Assembly (NCBI GenBank): GCA_016708465.1
Contig: JADJFT010000008.1
Location: forward strand, 186,001 to 250,000
Source of the DNA: Rhodanobacteraceae bacterium
GTDB lineage: Bacteria; Pseudomonadota; Gammaproteobacteria; Xanthomonadales; Ahniellaceae
DNA: 64,000 nucleotides
Direction: 5' to 3'
Under the pieces are notes generated by a model. That model searched no databases, was not told where the DNA came from, and saw only the letters and a list, made by a program, of their open reading frames with translations. Of the stretch, positions 55,295-63,723 are shown piece by piece. How positions within the stretch are numbered: position 1 is the stretch's first letter; each line of letters opens with the position of its first letter. The translations under genes were made by a program, and so were the position numbers.

Positions 55295-55975
55295 ATGAGC
55301 AAGACATCCACCACCAGCTGCGGCTGCCACGCGACAGCCGACCAACTCACCGCCTCGACGGACGTTGCCTTGCGACGCGTGCTCGTCATCGTATTGGTGA
55401 TCAACTTGGTGCTGTTCGCCGGTGAGTTTGCAGTCGGTGCCTGGATTTACTCCAGCGGGCTTCAGGCCGACGCGTTGGACAGCCTCGGTGATGCCTCGGT
55501 GTACGCATTGAGTCTGTATGTCGTCGGTCGCTCGCTGCGTTGGCGCGCCGGTGCCGCACTGTTCAAAGGTGCAATCCAGGCCGCGTTCGGTCTGCTGGTG
55601 CTGGTCGAGGTTGTGCGTCGCTTGCTGGGCGACGTCACGCCGACCGCGCCGGTGATGGCCGCGGCTGCTGCCGTCGCATTGATCGCCAACCTCAGTTGCT
55701 TCCTGCTGCTCAATCGCTATCGTGATCGCGACATCAATCTGCGCTCGGCGTGGCTTTGTTCGCGCAATGACTTGGTCAGCAACAGCGGCGTGATCGTCGC
55801 CGCCGGCGCAGTGGCGCTGGTCGGCAATGGTCTGCCGGACGCGCTCATTGGCGCGCTGATCGCGACCCTCTTTCTGCACACATCCGTCAGAGTGTTGCGC
55901 GACGCGTGGCGTCAATGGCGCCAACCGGACCCACCCAAACCCACCACCTGTACGCCATCGACATCAACGCCATGA
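55295..55975 (+). CDS. CDF family cation efflux transporter
   Basis: A 226-residue cation diffusion facilitator-like exporter, first gene of the operon. Six hydrophobic segments are visible, with ALDSLGDASVYALSLYVVG resembling the metal-binding helix 2 (D-x-x-x-D) and CSRNDLVSNSGVIVAAGAVAL the helix 5 site (N-D-x-x-x-N instead of the canonical H/D-x-x-x-D). It lacks the long cytosolic C-terminal domain. A Cys/His N-terminus (TSCGCHATAD) may bind metal. Start ATG 55295 follows the MerR promoter. Its TGA overlaps the next ATG. Confidence 0.85.
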   Translation: MSKTSTTSCGCHATADQLTASTDVALRRVLVIVLVINLVLFAGEFAVGAWIYSSGLQADALDSLGDASVYALSLYVVGRSLRWRAGAALFKGAIQAAFGLLVLVEVVRRLLGDVTPTAPVMAAAAAVALIANLSCFLLLNRYRDRDINLRSAWLCSRNDLVSNSGVIVAAGAVALVGNGLPDALIGALIATLFLHTSVRVLRDAWRQWRQPDPPKPTTCTPSTSTP

Positions 55976-56328
55976 CCACACCGATCCGCACCGCCTTCGC
56001 CCACGAATGGACCAGCGCCCAGCAGGCGCGCCGCGCCGGCGACCTGTCGCTCGCTTTCCACCATCTCGAACGCGCCCACATCCTCAGCCAGCGCCTCACC
56101 TGGTTGCACGTGAAGACCCATCTCGCGATGTGGCACATCGGCTGGCTGCGGCGCGACCTGCGCGAACTGTTCGGGCAAAGCACGCGCATTTTCGCCGCGG
56201 CGTTGTTCTCGCGGATCTGGGTGCCGATTGGCAACACGGGCGGCGCCAATGTCAGCCCGCTCCGGCCGATGCCGGTGCCAGAAGACCTGCGCGCCATCCT
56301 CGAACCTGAACGGACCGAGTTTGTATAA
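55972..56328 (+). CDS. DUF3703 domain protein
   Basis: A 118-residue protein starting MTTPIRTAFAHEWTSAQQAR. The segment LAFHHLERAHILSQRLTWLHVKTHLAMWHIGWLRRD-like pattern with repeated His marks the DUF3703 family, which is often encoded in metal efflux clusters. The histidines may bind metal, but no function is known. It overlaps the CDF gene by four bases, in line with co-translation. Confidence 0.85.
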   Translation: MTTPIRTAFAHEWTSAQQARRAGDLSLAFHHLERAHILSQRLTWLHVKTHLAMWHIGWLRRDLRELFGQSTRIFAAALFSRIWVPIGNTGGANVSPLRPMPVPEDLRAILEPERTEFV

Positions 56329-56350
56329 CGCTCCGGGTGACCCTAAGCTG

Positions 56351-56725
56351 ATGACCATGTCGCGCTCTCATTCCTTCCGACTGGCCTCCTTGCGACGCGC
56401 TTCCGCGTTCGCGGGCTTCATGCTGGTCGTGTTCCTGATGCGGATCGGCATTGGGATGGCGTGTGAACCGCACGACCTCGCAGAATTGTTTGGTGATCCG
56501 TCACCGATGGCGCTGATCGTCGGCGTCGATGACGGCGATGGCCTGGATCCGCTTGCGGATCATGGTGCCGACCATTGTCGTCAGTGCAATTGCCACCACA
56601 GCGTCGCGCTGCCCTCGTTTGCGTCCATATCGCCCACGCAGGCCGACGCAGCCGTGGATGTACGCATCGTCATGCCGCACGTCGTGTCGCCGCATGAGCG
56701 GCACCTGCGCCCACCAATCGTCTGA
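56351..56725 (+). CDS. CzcI-like small exported Cys/His protein
   Basis: A 124-residue protein with a hydrophobic N-terminal segment (FAGFMLVVFLMRIGIGMA) that could be a signal peptide, followed by a soluble part with HCRQCNCHHSVALPSFASI. This Cys/His cluster resembles CzcI-type proteins encoded before czcC in other metal clusters, thought to be periplasmic metal binders or regulators. Similarity is judged by eye. It starts 22 bp after the DUF3703 gene and 70 bp before czcC. Confidence 0.7.
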   Translation: MTMSRSHSFRLASLRRASAFAGFMLVVFLMRIGIGMACEPHDLAELFGDPSPMALIVGVDDGDGLDPLADHGADHCRQCNCHHSVALPSFASISPTQADAAVDVRIVMPHVVSPHERHLRPPIV

Positions 56726-56795
56726 ACCCTGATTGCCCGGATCCGTCGTGCCTGCGCACGACGGGCTGCATTTCAATGTTCAGAGGATCACCTTC

Positions 56796-58082
56796 ATGCT
56801 GTCTTTCCTGTTGCCGCGCGGTCTGTCGACCGTGCGAACGCGACGTTGGCGCGCTGCGCTACTCGCGAGTATTTGTGCTGTTTGTTCCCCGTTGGCGCTC
56901 GCCGCGCCCAACGATTTGGCGGATGCCGTGCGCGCCGCCTGGCTTGCTCATCCCGGTGCGACCGCGACCGAGCAAACCCTCATCGCCGCCCGTGCACGTG
57001 CCGAAGCGGCCGGACGACCGCTGTACAACCCCGAGTTGGAATTCGCAGTCGACGACGAAGGCGATGACCGCACGACGACGGCTGGCGTTGGCCTGACGCT
57101 CGATCTGTTTGGCAAGCGTCGGGCTCGGGCCGCTGCGGGTGATGCCAGCCTGAGCTTGGCGATCGCCGAGGCCGAACTGCGTCGGGCTACCTTTGCCCAA
57201 GCCTGGCTGAAGGCCTGGGCCGATCGGCGCGCCGCACAACATCGCGTGCAACTCGGCGCGCAACGCGTGAACCTGGTGCAACGCTTTGCGGATCTCGCCG
57301 GGAAGCAACAGCAGGTGGGCGACATCTCGTCGCTCGAACGCGATCTCGCGCTCCTCGCGCGCGATGAAACCCTCGCCGAGCAAGCGACATTGCTCGCAGA
57401 CGCTGCGACCGCTGACGAAGCCTTTCGGGTCGTCGGCGGCGCTCCGGAACGCGACGACGCGTCGAACGACGGCGACGTCCCGCCCGCACTGGCGCCCGAC
57501 AACGACCGACTCGGCAACGTGCCCGAGCAACAGATCGCGCTTGCACAATCTCTGCAGGCCGAACGTCGAATCACGGTGGCCGAGCGCGATCGGCGACCCG
57601 ATCCGACCGTGAGTCTGCGCGGTGGCCAAGTCGACCTGGGTCCGATGAGTGACAACGTCATTGGTTTGACGGTCAGCGTGCCGCTGTTCGTACGCAATGG
57701 TTACCGCGCCGAAGCGACTGCCGCGCGCGCGGAACACAGCGCGACCTCGGCCGAGCAACAACTCGTCACGCTGCAGGTTGAAGCTCGTGCCGAACGCGCA
57801 CGCAAGACCTACACCGCGGTACGCGAGGCGTGGGCACTGTGGTCGAAGAGTCCCGGTACCGACGTCGACACTCGAGCGTCGCTGCTCGAACGCCTGTGGC
57901 GTGCTGGCGAGATCAGCACGGCCGACTTCCTGATCCAACTCCAGCAGACACTGGACACATCACTCGCGGGCGCCGACCTGCAAGGCCGCGTCTGGCGCGC
58001 CTATGTCGACGCGCTCTACGCCACCGGGCATTTGAATGCCTGGATCGGCTTCGAACCATCCGTTTCCGAGGTGAACCCATGA
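56796..58082 (+). CDS. czcC: CzcC-like outer-membrane efflux protein (TolC family)
   Basis: A 428-residue outer-membrane channel component of a tripartite metal pump. A signal peptide (about 1-37, ends in LALAAPND) is followed by the two-repeat coiled-coil structure of the OEP family, for example NPELEFAVDDEGDDRTTTAGVGLTLDLFGKRRARA and its second-half counterpart SVPLFVRNGYRAEATAARAEH. An AGAGGAT site precedes ATG 56796. Its TGA overlaps the czcB ATG by four bases. Confidence 0.9.
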   Translation: MLSFLLPRGLSTVRTRRWRAALLASICAVCSPLALAAPNDLADAVRAAWLAHPGATATEQTLIAARARAEAAGRPLYNPELEFAVDDEGDDRTTTAGVGLTLDLFGKRRARAAAGDASLSLAIAEAELRRATFAQAWLKAWADRRAAQHRVQLGAQRVNLVQRFADLAGKQQQVGDISSLERDLALLARDETLAEQATLLADAATADEAFRVVGGAPERDDASNDGDVPPALAPDNDRLGNVPEQQIALAQSLQAERRITVAERDRRPDPTVSLRGGQVDLGPMSDNVIGLTVSVPLFVRNGYRAEATAARAEHSATSAEQQLVTLQVEARAERARKTYTAVREAWALWSKSPGTDVDTRASLLERLWRAGEISTADFLIQLQQTLDTSLAGADLQGRVWRAYVDALYATGHLNAWIGFEPSVSEVNP

Positions 58083-59305
58083 ACCGTTTCTCCACTGCGA
58101 CCGCCGTATGGCTGATCGCCGCGATGCTTGTCTTGTCCGCGTGCGGCAAGGATACGAAGGCGCCCGCTGGCACTGCCGCCAAGCCCGCCAGCGCGCAGGC
58201 CAAAGGCGCCGAACAACACGCCGACGACGACGCGGATGCGCACGGCGACGAACACGCCGACGAAGGCGCCGATGAACACGGCGACGAGCATGGCGAGGAA
58301 GGCGAAGAAGGCATGGCCCCGATCCGCATGGACGCCGCGGCGATGAAGGCAGCCGGAATTCGCGTCGGGACACTGGCCAAGGCGTCACTGCGCGAAGAAT
58401 TGCGCACGCCAGGCGAGGTCGTCGACAACGCCTATGGCACGACGCTGATCACGCCCCGCGTCGAGGCCTTGGTCGTTCGACGTCACGCCAAGCTGGGTGA
58501 CGAAGTGAAGGCCGGTGCGCCACTGGTGACCTTGTCGTCAGTCGAAGTCGCGACCGCGCAAGGCACGCTGTCGATTGCAGAGCAGGACTGGAAGCGCGTG
58601 CAGGCGCTCGGCCGCGAAGCCGTGTCCGGCCGCCGTTACAGTGAGGCGCAGGTTGCCGTCGAACAAGCCAGGGCGACGGCTCGCGCGTACGGTTTAGCCG
58701 CGGGTTCGGGTCGGTCCAATGGCGAATTTACGCTGCATGCGTCACACGCTGGCCGTCTGACCGAAGATTCCTTCGTGGTCGGCGAACGCATCGAACCAGG
58801 CCGCACCCTGTTCCGGCTCGTCGACGAATCCACGGTCTGGGTCGACGCGAAGCTGCCGGCCGATGTCGCGCGTCGTGTCGCCGTTGGCAGTGCCGCGCGA
58901 CTGGTGCTCGGCGACGTGACGTTGCCCGGCAAGGTCGTGCAACGCGCGCATCGCACGTCCGAGAACACGCGCAACGCGCTGGTGCGCATCGAAGTCGTGA
59001 ACACCGGTGACCAACTGCATGGTGGCGACTACGTCGAGGCTTATCTCGATGCCGGCAGCGATTCCGAACCGCAATTGGCGGTGCCGACCGCGGCGCTGTT
59101 GCAACTCGAAGGCGAATCGATCGTGTTTCGTCAGGATGCCGACGGCACCCTGACACCGGTCGCGGTGCGCATCGGTGCCGTGGTCGGCGATCAGACGGTG
59201 ATCAGCGATGGCGTCAGCGCCGGTGACGTCATCGTCGTCGAGGGTGCGTACGCACTCAAGGCGCAGATGCTGAAGTCGCAGTTGGGAGAAGGTCATGCGC
59301 ATTGA
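58079..59305 (+). CDS. czcB: CzcB-like periplasmic adaptor of an RND metal pump
   Basis: A 408-residue membrane-fusion protein with a lipobox (LVLSACGKD; Cys22), so tethered to the inner membrane. Residues about 46-80 are rich in Asp, Glu and His (HADDDADAHGDEHADEGAD and more), a likely periplasmic metal-collecting arm. The HlyD-type barrel and lipoyl parts follow (VVRRHAKLGDEVKAGAPLVTL, VDAKLPADVARRVAVGSA). It bridges CzcA and CzcC. Confidence 0.92.
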   Translation: MNRFSTATAVWLIAAMLVLSACGKDTKAPAGTAAKPASAQAKGAEQHADDDADAHGDEHADEGADEHGDEHGEEGEEGMAPIRMDAAAMKAAGIRVGTLAKASLREELRTPGEVVDNAYGTTLITPRVEALVVRRHAKLGDEVKAGAPLVTLSSVEVATAQGTLSIAEQDWKRVQALGREAVSGRRYSEAQVAVEQARATARAYGLAAGSGRSNGEFTLHASHAGRLTEDSFVVGERIEPGRTLFRLVDESTVWVDAKLPADVARRVAVGSAARLVLGDVTLPGKVVQRAHRTSENTRNALVRIEVVNTGDQLHGGDYVEAYLDAGSDSEPQLAVPTAALLQLEGESIVFRQDADGTLTPVAVRIGAVVGDQTVISDGVSAGDVIVVEGAYALKAQMLKSQLGEGHAH

Positions 59306-59335
59306 CGCCCGCCTGCCGCGCGCCGGAGGGTCGCC

Positions 59336-62300
59336 ATGCTGAATCGTCTGGTTGAACTCTCGCTGCGCTACAAGTTTCTGGTCCTGATCGTATTCGGAGT
59401 CATCGCGTTTCTCGGCGCGCAAGCCGTGCGCAACGTTCCGATTGATGCGTTCCCCGACGTCACGCCGGCCCAGGTCAACATCTACACCGAGTCACCCGGG
59501 CTCGCGGCCGAAGACGTCGAGCAACTCCTGACATTCCCGGTCGAGTCGGCGATGGCCGGCCTGCCGAAGGTGCAGGAGATCCGTTCGGTCAGCCTGTTCG
59601 GGTTGTCCTACGTCTCGGTGTATTTCGAAGACGACATGGACACCTACTTCGCGCGCCAGCTCGTCAACGAGCGGTTGCAGGAAGTGGGTGATCGATTGCC
59701 GGAAGGTTATGGCAAGCCGAGCATGGGTCCGAACAGCTCGGGTCTTGGTCAGGTGTTCTGGTACACGGTCGAGCGTGCACCCGGTGTTTCGAAAGACGAA
59801 ATCACCGACATGGATCTGCGCACCTGGCAGGACTGGACGTTGCGGCTGATCCTGCGTACCGCACCCGGTGTCGACGACGTGACCTCCTGGGGCGGTGGTG
59901 AGCGCGAGTATCAGGTGCGCATCGATCCACAACGGTTGTATGCGCGCGGCCTCAGCTTCGCCGACGTGATCAACGCGTTGCCAGCGAACAACGGCCAGGT
60001 CGGTGGCAATGTGATGGACGTCGGCCGCGAGCAGTATCTGGTGCGCGGCCTCGGCTTGCTGACCTCGGCCGAAGACATCGGTGGCATCGTGCTCAAGGCC
60101 GAGGACGGCGTGCCCGTCTACATCCGCGACATCGGTCGGGTGATCGAGTCGCCGGCGCCGCGCTTTGGCGCGGTGACACGTGATGGCGAGGAAGTCGTGC
60201 TCGGCATGGCGTTGTCACGCATCGGCGAGAACGCCAAGGACGTCGTCGAGGCAGTGAAGACGAAGTTGGCGGCGGTCAGCGGTGCGTTGCCTGAAGGCAT
60301 GATCGTCAAGCCAGTCTATGAGCGCACCGACCTCGTCAACAAGGCGGTCGGTACCGCCACCAAAGCCCTGATCGAAGGTTCGATCCTGGTCGCGGTGGTT
60401 CTGTTCCTGTTTCTGGGCGAACTGCGCTCGGCGCTGGTCGTGATCGTCACGCTGCCACTCGCGATGTTGATCGCGTTCATCGGCATGGGGCAGTTCGGAC
60501 TGTCGGCCAACCTGATGTCGCTAGCCGGCCTTGCGATCGGCATCGGCATGATGGTCGATGGTTCAGTCGTGATGGTCGAGAACGCATTTCGCATCATGGC
60601 CGAGCGCAAGGCGCATGGTGAGACCGTGGACCGCACGTCGGCCGTGCTTGCCGCGGCGAGGGAAGTCGCCAATCCGGTCTCATTCGCGATCCTGATCATC
60701 ATCGTCGTGTTCCTGCCGCTGTTCAGCCTCGAAGGCCTCGAGGGCAAGCTGTTCAAGCCGATGGCGTTCAACATCGCATTCGCGATGGGCGGTTCGCTGC
60801 TGCTCAGCCTGACGCTGATTCCGGTGCTGGCGTCGATGATCCTCAAGCCGAAGGAGGAGAAAGACACGTGGCTGGTCGCGCAGCTCAAACGCGGCTACCA
60901 GCCGATGCTCGCCAAAGCACTCGCGCGCAAGGGCGTCGTTGTGGTCACTGCCGTCATCGCCTTGATCGGCAGCCTCGCGCTGTTCCCGTTCCTGGGTAAG
61001 GAGTTCATGCCGCAGTTGCAGGAAGGCTCGATCATGTGGCGCGTCACTGGCATTCCGTCGACGTCGCTCGACGAATCGATCCAGACCAGCAAGACCATTG
61101 CCGATGCCTTCAAAAAGTTTCCCGAGGTCGAGACCACGCTCGCGATGATCGGCCGCGCCGAGAAAGGCGAGACCGCCGACGTGAACTACATGGAGATCTA
61201 CACCGCGCTGACACCCGAGAAGCAATGGAAGTCTGGGCGCACGATCAAGCAACTCGAAGTCGACATGCAGGAGACGCTGGAGAAAGTGGTGCCGAACGTG
61301 GTGCCTGGCTACACCCAGCCAATCCAGATGCGCGTCGAGGAGTTGATCTCTGGCGTTCGCGCAACGCTGGCGTTGAAACTCTACGGCGAGGATCTGAACG
61401 AGCTCGACCGGATCAGCGCGGAGATCAAGCCGATCCTGGCAGGCATCGCCGGCGTGGCGGACCTGTCACTCGAAGCCAATGTCGGCAAGCCGCAGATCCG
61501 CATCGAGGTCGATCGTGAGGAACTGGCGCGCCACGGCATGAACGCGGAAGACGTACTGACGATCGTGCGCAACGGACTCGGTGGGGAACCGGTCAGTGTG
61601 TTGCTCGATGGCGTCAAACGCTTCGACATCGCCGTGCGGCTCGATGACGACGTGCGCACCTCGGTGGAATCGCTGCGCCGCATCCCGCTGAAGGCGGCGT
61701 CCGGTGCACTGGTGCCGTTGTCGGAAGTGGCCAACGTGACCGTGGCGGAGGGCTATTCGTTCGTACGCCGCGAACAGCTGCAACGCTATGCCGTGATCCA
61801 GATGGACGTTCGTGGCCGCGATGTCGACGGCTTCGTCAAGGAAGCCGGTGCCGCGATCGCGGCTCAGGTGAAGTTGCCGCCCGGATACTGGGTCGAATGG
61901 GGTGGCGCATTTGCCAACCAGCAACGTGCGTTGGCCAAGTTGAGCCTGATCGTGCCGATCACGATCTTCTTCATCTTCGTGCTGCTGTACACCGCGTTCA
62001 ACTCGATCAAGTTCGCCGCACTGATCCTGGCCAATGTGCCATTCGCGACGATCGGCGGGCTGCTCGCGCTGTTTCTGACTGGGCAGTATTTGTCGGTGCC
62101 CTCAGCGATCGGCTTCATCGCCGTGTTCGGTGTGGCGATGTTGAACGGCATCGTGCTGGTGACATTCCTCAACGAGCAGCGCGAACGCGGTCTGTCGGTG
62201 CGTGAAGCGGTCGTGCAAGGCACCGCGCTGCGCCTGCGACCGGTGCTGATGACCGCAAGCGTCGCGATCCTCGGTCTGGTGCCGATGCTGGTCTCAAGCG

Positions 62301-62449
62301 GGGTTGGCGCCGAGACACAGCGCCCTCTTGCGACGGTCGTCGTCGGTGGCCTGATCAGTTCGACTTTCCTGACGCTGATCCTGTTGCCTGTGCTCTATGA
62401 GTGGCTGGAAACCCGCGCTGAACGACGTACCCAGGAGAAATCGCCATGA
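59336..62449 (+). CDS. czcA: CzcA/CusA-type heavy-metal RND efflux pump
   Basis: A 1,037-residue inner-membrane proton antiporter with 12 helices and two large periplasmic loops (PIDAFPDVTPAQVNIYTESPG near the start). Helix 4 reads AIGIGMMVDGSVVMVENAF. Codon numbering places Asp at 408 and Glu at 415, as in CzcA of Cupriavidus, but residue 402 is Gly where CzcA has Asp. This departs from the Zn/Co/Cd class and looks more like the HME5-type pattern, so the transported metal may be Ni or another ion. A complete gene. Its stop overlaps the next start. Confidence 0.95.
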   Translation: MLNRLVELSLRYKFLVLIVFGVIAFLGAQAVRNVPIDAFPDVTPAQVNIYTESPGLAAEDVEQLLTFPVESAMAGLPKVQEIRSVSLFGLSYVSVYFEDDMDTYFARQLVNERLQEVGDRLPEGYGKPSMGPNSSGLGQVFWYTVERAPGVSKDEITDMDLRTWQDWTLRLILRTAPGVDDVTSWGGGEREYQVRIDPQRLYARGLSFADVINALPANNGQVGGNVMDVGREQYLVRGLGLLTSAEDIGGIVLKAEDGVPVYIRDIGRVIESPAPRFGAVTRDGEEVVLGMALSRIGENAKDVVEAVKTKLAAVSGALPEGMIVKPVYERTDLVNKAVGTATKALIEGSILVAVVLFLFLGELRSALVVIVTLPLAMLIAFIGMGQFGLSANLMSLAGLAIGIGMMVDGSVVMVENAFRIMAERKAHGETVDRTSAVLAAAREVANPVSFAILIIIVVFLPLFSLEGLEGKLFKPMAFNIAFAMGGSLLLSLTLIPVLASMILKPKEEKDTWLVAQLKRGYQPMLAKALARKGVVVVTAVIALIGSLALFPFLGKEFMPQLQEGSIMWRVTGIPSTSLDESIQTSKTIADAFKKFPEVETTLAMIGRAEKGETADVNYMEIYTALTPEKQWKSGRTIKQLEVDMQETLEKVVPNVVPGYTQPIQMRVEELISGVRATLALKLYGEDLNELDRISAEIKPILAGIAGVADLSLEANVGKPQIRIEVDREELARHGMNAEDVLTIVRNGLGGEPVSVLLDGVKRFDIAVRLDDDVRTSVESLRRIPLKAASGALVPLSEVANVTVAEGYSFVRREQLQRYAVIQMDVRGRDVDGFVKEAGAAIAAQVKLPPGYWVEWGGAFANQQRALAKLSLIVPITIFFIFVLLYTAFNSIKFAALILANVPFATIGGLLALFLTGQYLSVPSAIGFIAVFGVAMLNGIVLVTFLNEQRERGLSVREAVVQGTALRLRPVLMTASVAILGLVPMLVSSGVGAETQRPLATVVVGGLISSTFLTLILLPVLYEWLETRAERRTQEKSP

Positions 62450-62775
62450 AACGCATCACTGCGCTACTGCATGCCCATCGCATGAGCGACATCGTCCACG
62501 CCCTCGAAGCCGCCGGCGAACGTCGGATCAGCGTCGTCCATGCCGCCGGTTTGTTGCGCGCGTCAAGCGCGCGCGAGCAGCAGTACTCGGTCGAACTGGG
62601 CGAACGGGTCACGCAAGAGATCCAGCTCGATGTGTTTTGCGAAGACGACCAACTCGACGCCGTGGTGACGCTGATCCGGCGCCATGGTCGGACGGGTCGC
62701 GAGAATTCGGGTTGGATCTTCGTCGCCGCGGTCGAACAGGGAATTGCCATCGAGGATGCTGCCGTTTCGAGTTGA
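62446..62775 (+). CDS. DUF3240 family protein (P-II-like) of the czc cluster
   Basis: A 109-residue protein, MKRITALLHAHRMSDIVHAL to QGIAIEDAAVSS, with a ferredoxin-like beta-alpha-beta pattern. The DUF3240 family is commonly encoded right after CzcA-type pumps and resembles P-II signalling proteins, which suggests a regulator of the pump. Its ATG overlaps the czcA stop by four bases, so expression is coupled. Residues in HGRTGRENSGWIFVAAV resemble the P-II T/C-loop region. Confidence 0.85.
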   Translation: MKRITALLHAHRMSDIVHALEAAGERRISVVHAAGLLRASSAREQQYSVELGERVTQEIQLDVFCEDDQLDAVVTLIRRHGRTGRENSGWIFVAAVEQGIAIEDAAVSS

Positions 62776-62908
62776 GGACGACGGGGCGGCGGCTCTGCTG
62801 GGGTGCGCCGCTTCCGTGCTTTTCCGAACCGACCGTCGGCACGGTCGCTCGCGCGATGGCTCTCAGGAAATTCGATGCTCAGAATCCGCAAGATCGATCC
62901 ACGTCGTC

Positions 62909-63715
62909 ATGGCTAAACGCAAGCGCGCACGCGATCCGCGGATCTCGCTCTTGCGCGATGCGCGCAAGAGCGGTCCGCCGCTTTCCCGGCGGCAGCGACT
63001 CGTTGGGCTGCTGAGGGCACGGCCGATCGTCAGCGTCGAACTGCTCGCGCTCCTGGCGAGCCTCTTCTTTGCCCTCGTGAGCAACCGCGCGTTCTGGCAT
63101 GCGGCGCGGGACGCCGGTGCGTTCGAGGGATTCAACGGAGCAGCCGTTGCCGTCGCCGTGTTCATCCTGCTGGTGTGCGTGCATGTCGTCTTGCTCTACG
63201 TGGTGCTGCTTCGGGTGACCGCGAAGGTCGTGTTGACGTTGTTGCTGGTGGCCGGGGCGGTGATCAGTCACGCCGCTTCGGCGAACGGGACGTACCTTGA
63301 TCCGGAGAGCATGCGCATCGCGTTGCAATCCAATCTGGTGACACCGTCTGCGCTCAGCTCATGGTCATTCGCTTGGACGTTGTCGACGCAGGCCGGCTTG
63401 CCGGCGTTGCTGCTCTGGCGAGTACAGGTCGAACGCTTTTCGTTCCCCATAGCTTTCGCACGACGCGTCATGGCGGTGGTCATGGCTTGCGCCTTCGCGA
63501 CCTTGGCGATGGCCCTCCTGCAACACGAGATGCGGCGCCTGATGCGAGACCACAGGGCGCTGCACTACTTGGTCACGCCCGCCAACCTGATCACGGTCGC
63601 CTCTCTGCGTGTGGATCGAAGCGGCCACACGGCTACGCCCACCGATCGGACGGTCGTCCCGAAACCGCCGTCTCGAGTTCTGCCTCCGCAGGACGCGCCT
63701 CCTCAACCTGACTGA
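62909..63715 (+). CDS. EptA-like protein with only the membrane domain (truncated)
   Basis: A 268-residue protein with five predicted helices and features of the N-terminal membrane domain of lipid A phosphoethanolamine transferases: SVELLALLASLFFALVSNRAFW, a YLDPESMRIALQSNLVTPSA segment and the closing HRALHYLVTPANLI. After that it has only a Pro-rich tail and a stop, where EptA has the periplasmic sulfatase-like catalytic domain with the phosphoacceptor Thr. It cannot be an active transferase on its own. It starts 133 bp after the DUF3240 gene and ends 8 bp before the P-type ATPase gene. Confidence 0.78.
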   Translation: MAKRKRARDPRISLLRDARKSGPPLSRRQRLVGLLRARPIVSVELLALLASLFFALVSNRAFWHAARDAGAFEGFNGAAVAVAVFILLVCVHVVLLYVVLLRVTAKVVLTLLLVAGAVISHAASANGTYLDPESMRIALQSNLVTPSALSSWSFAWTLSTQAGLPALLLWRVQVERFSFPIAFARRVMAVVMACAFATLAMALLQHEMRRLMRDHRALHYLVTPANLITVASLRVDRSGHTATPTDRTVVPKPPSRVLPPQDAPPQPD

Positions 63716-63723
63716 GAACGGAC

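Noticed and set aside
56859..57938. 359-codon minus-strand open frame
   Set aside because: Antisense to czcC; composition rich in Arg/Gly without family motifs.
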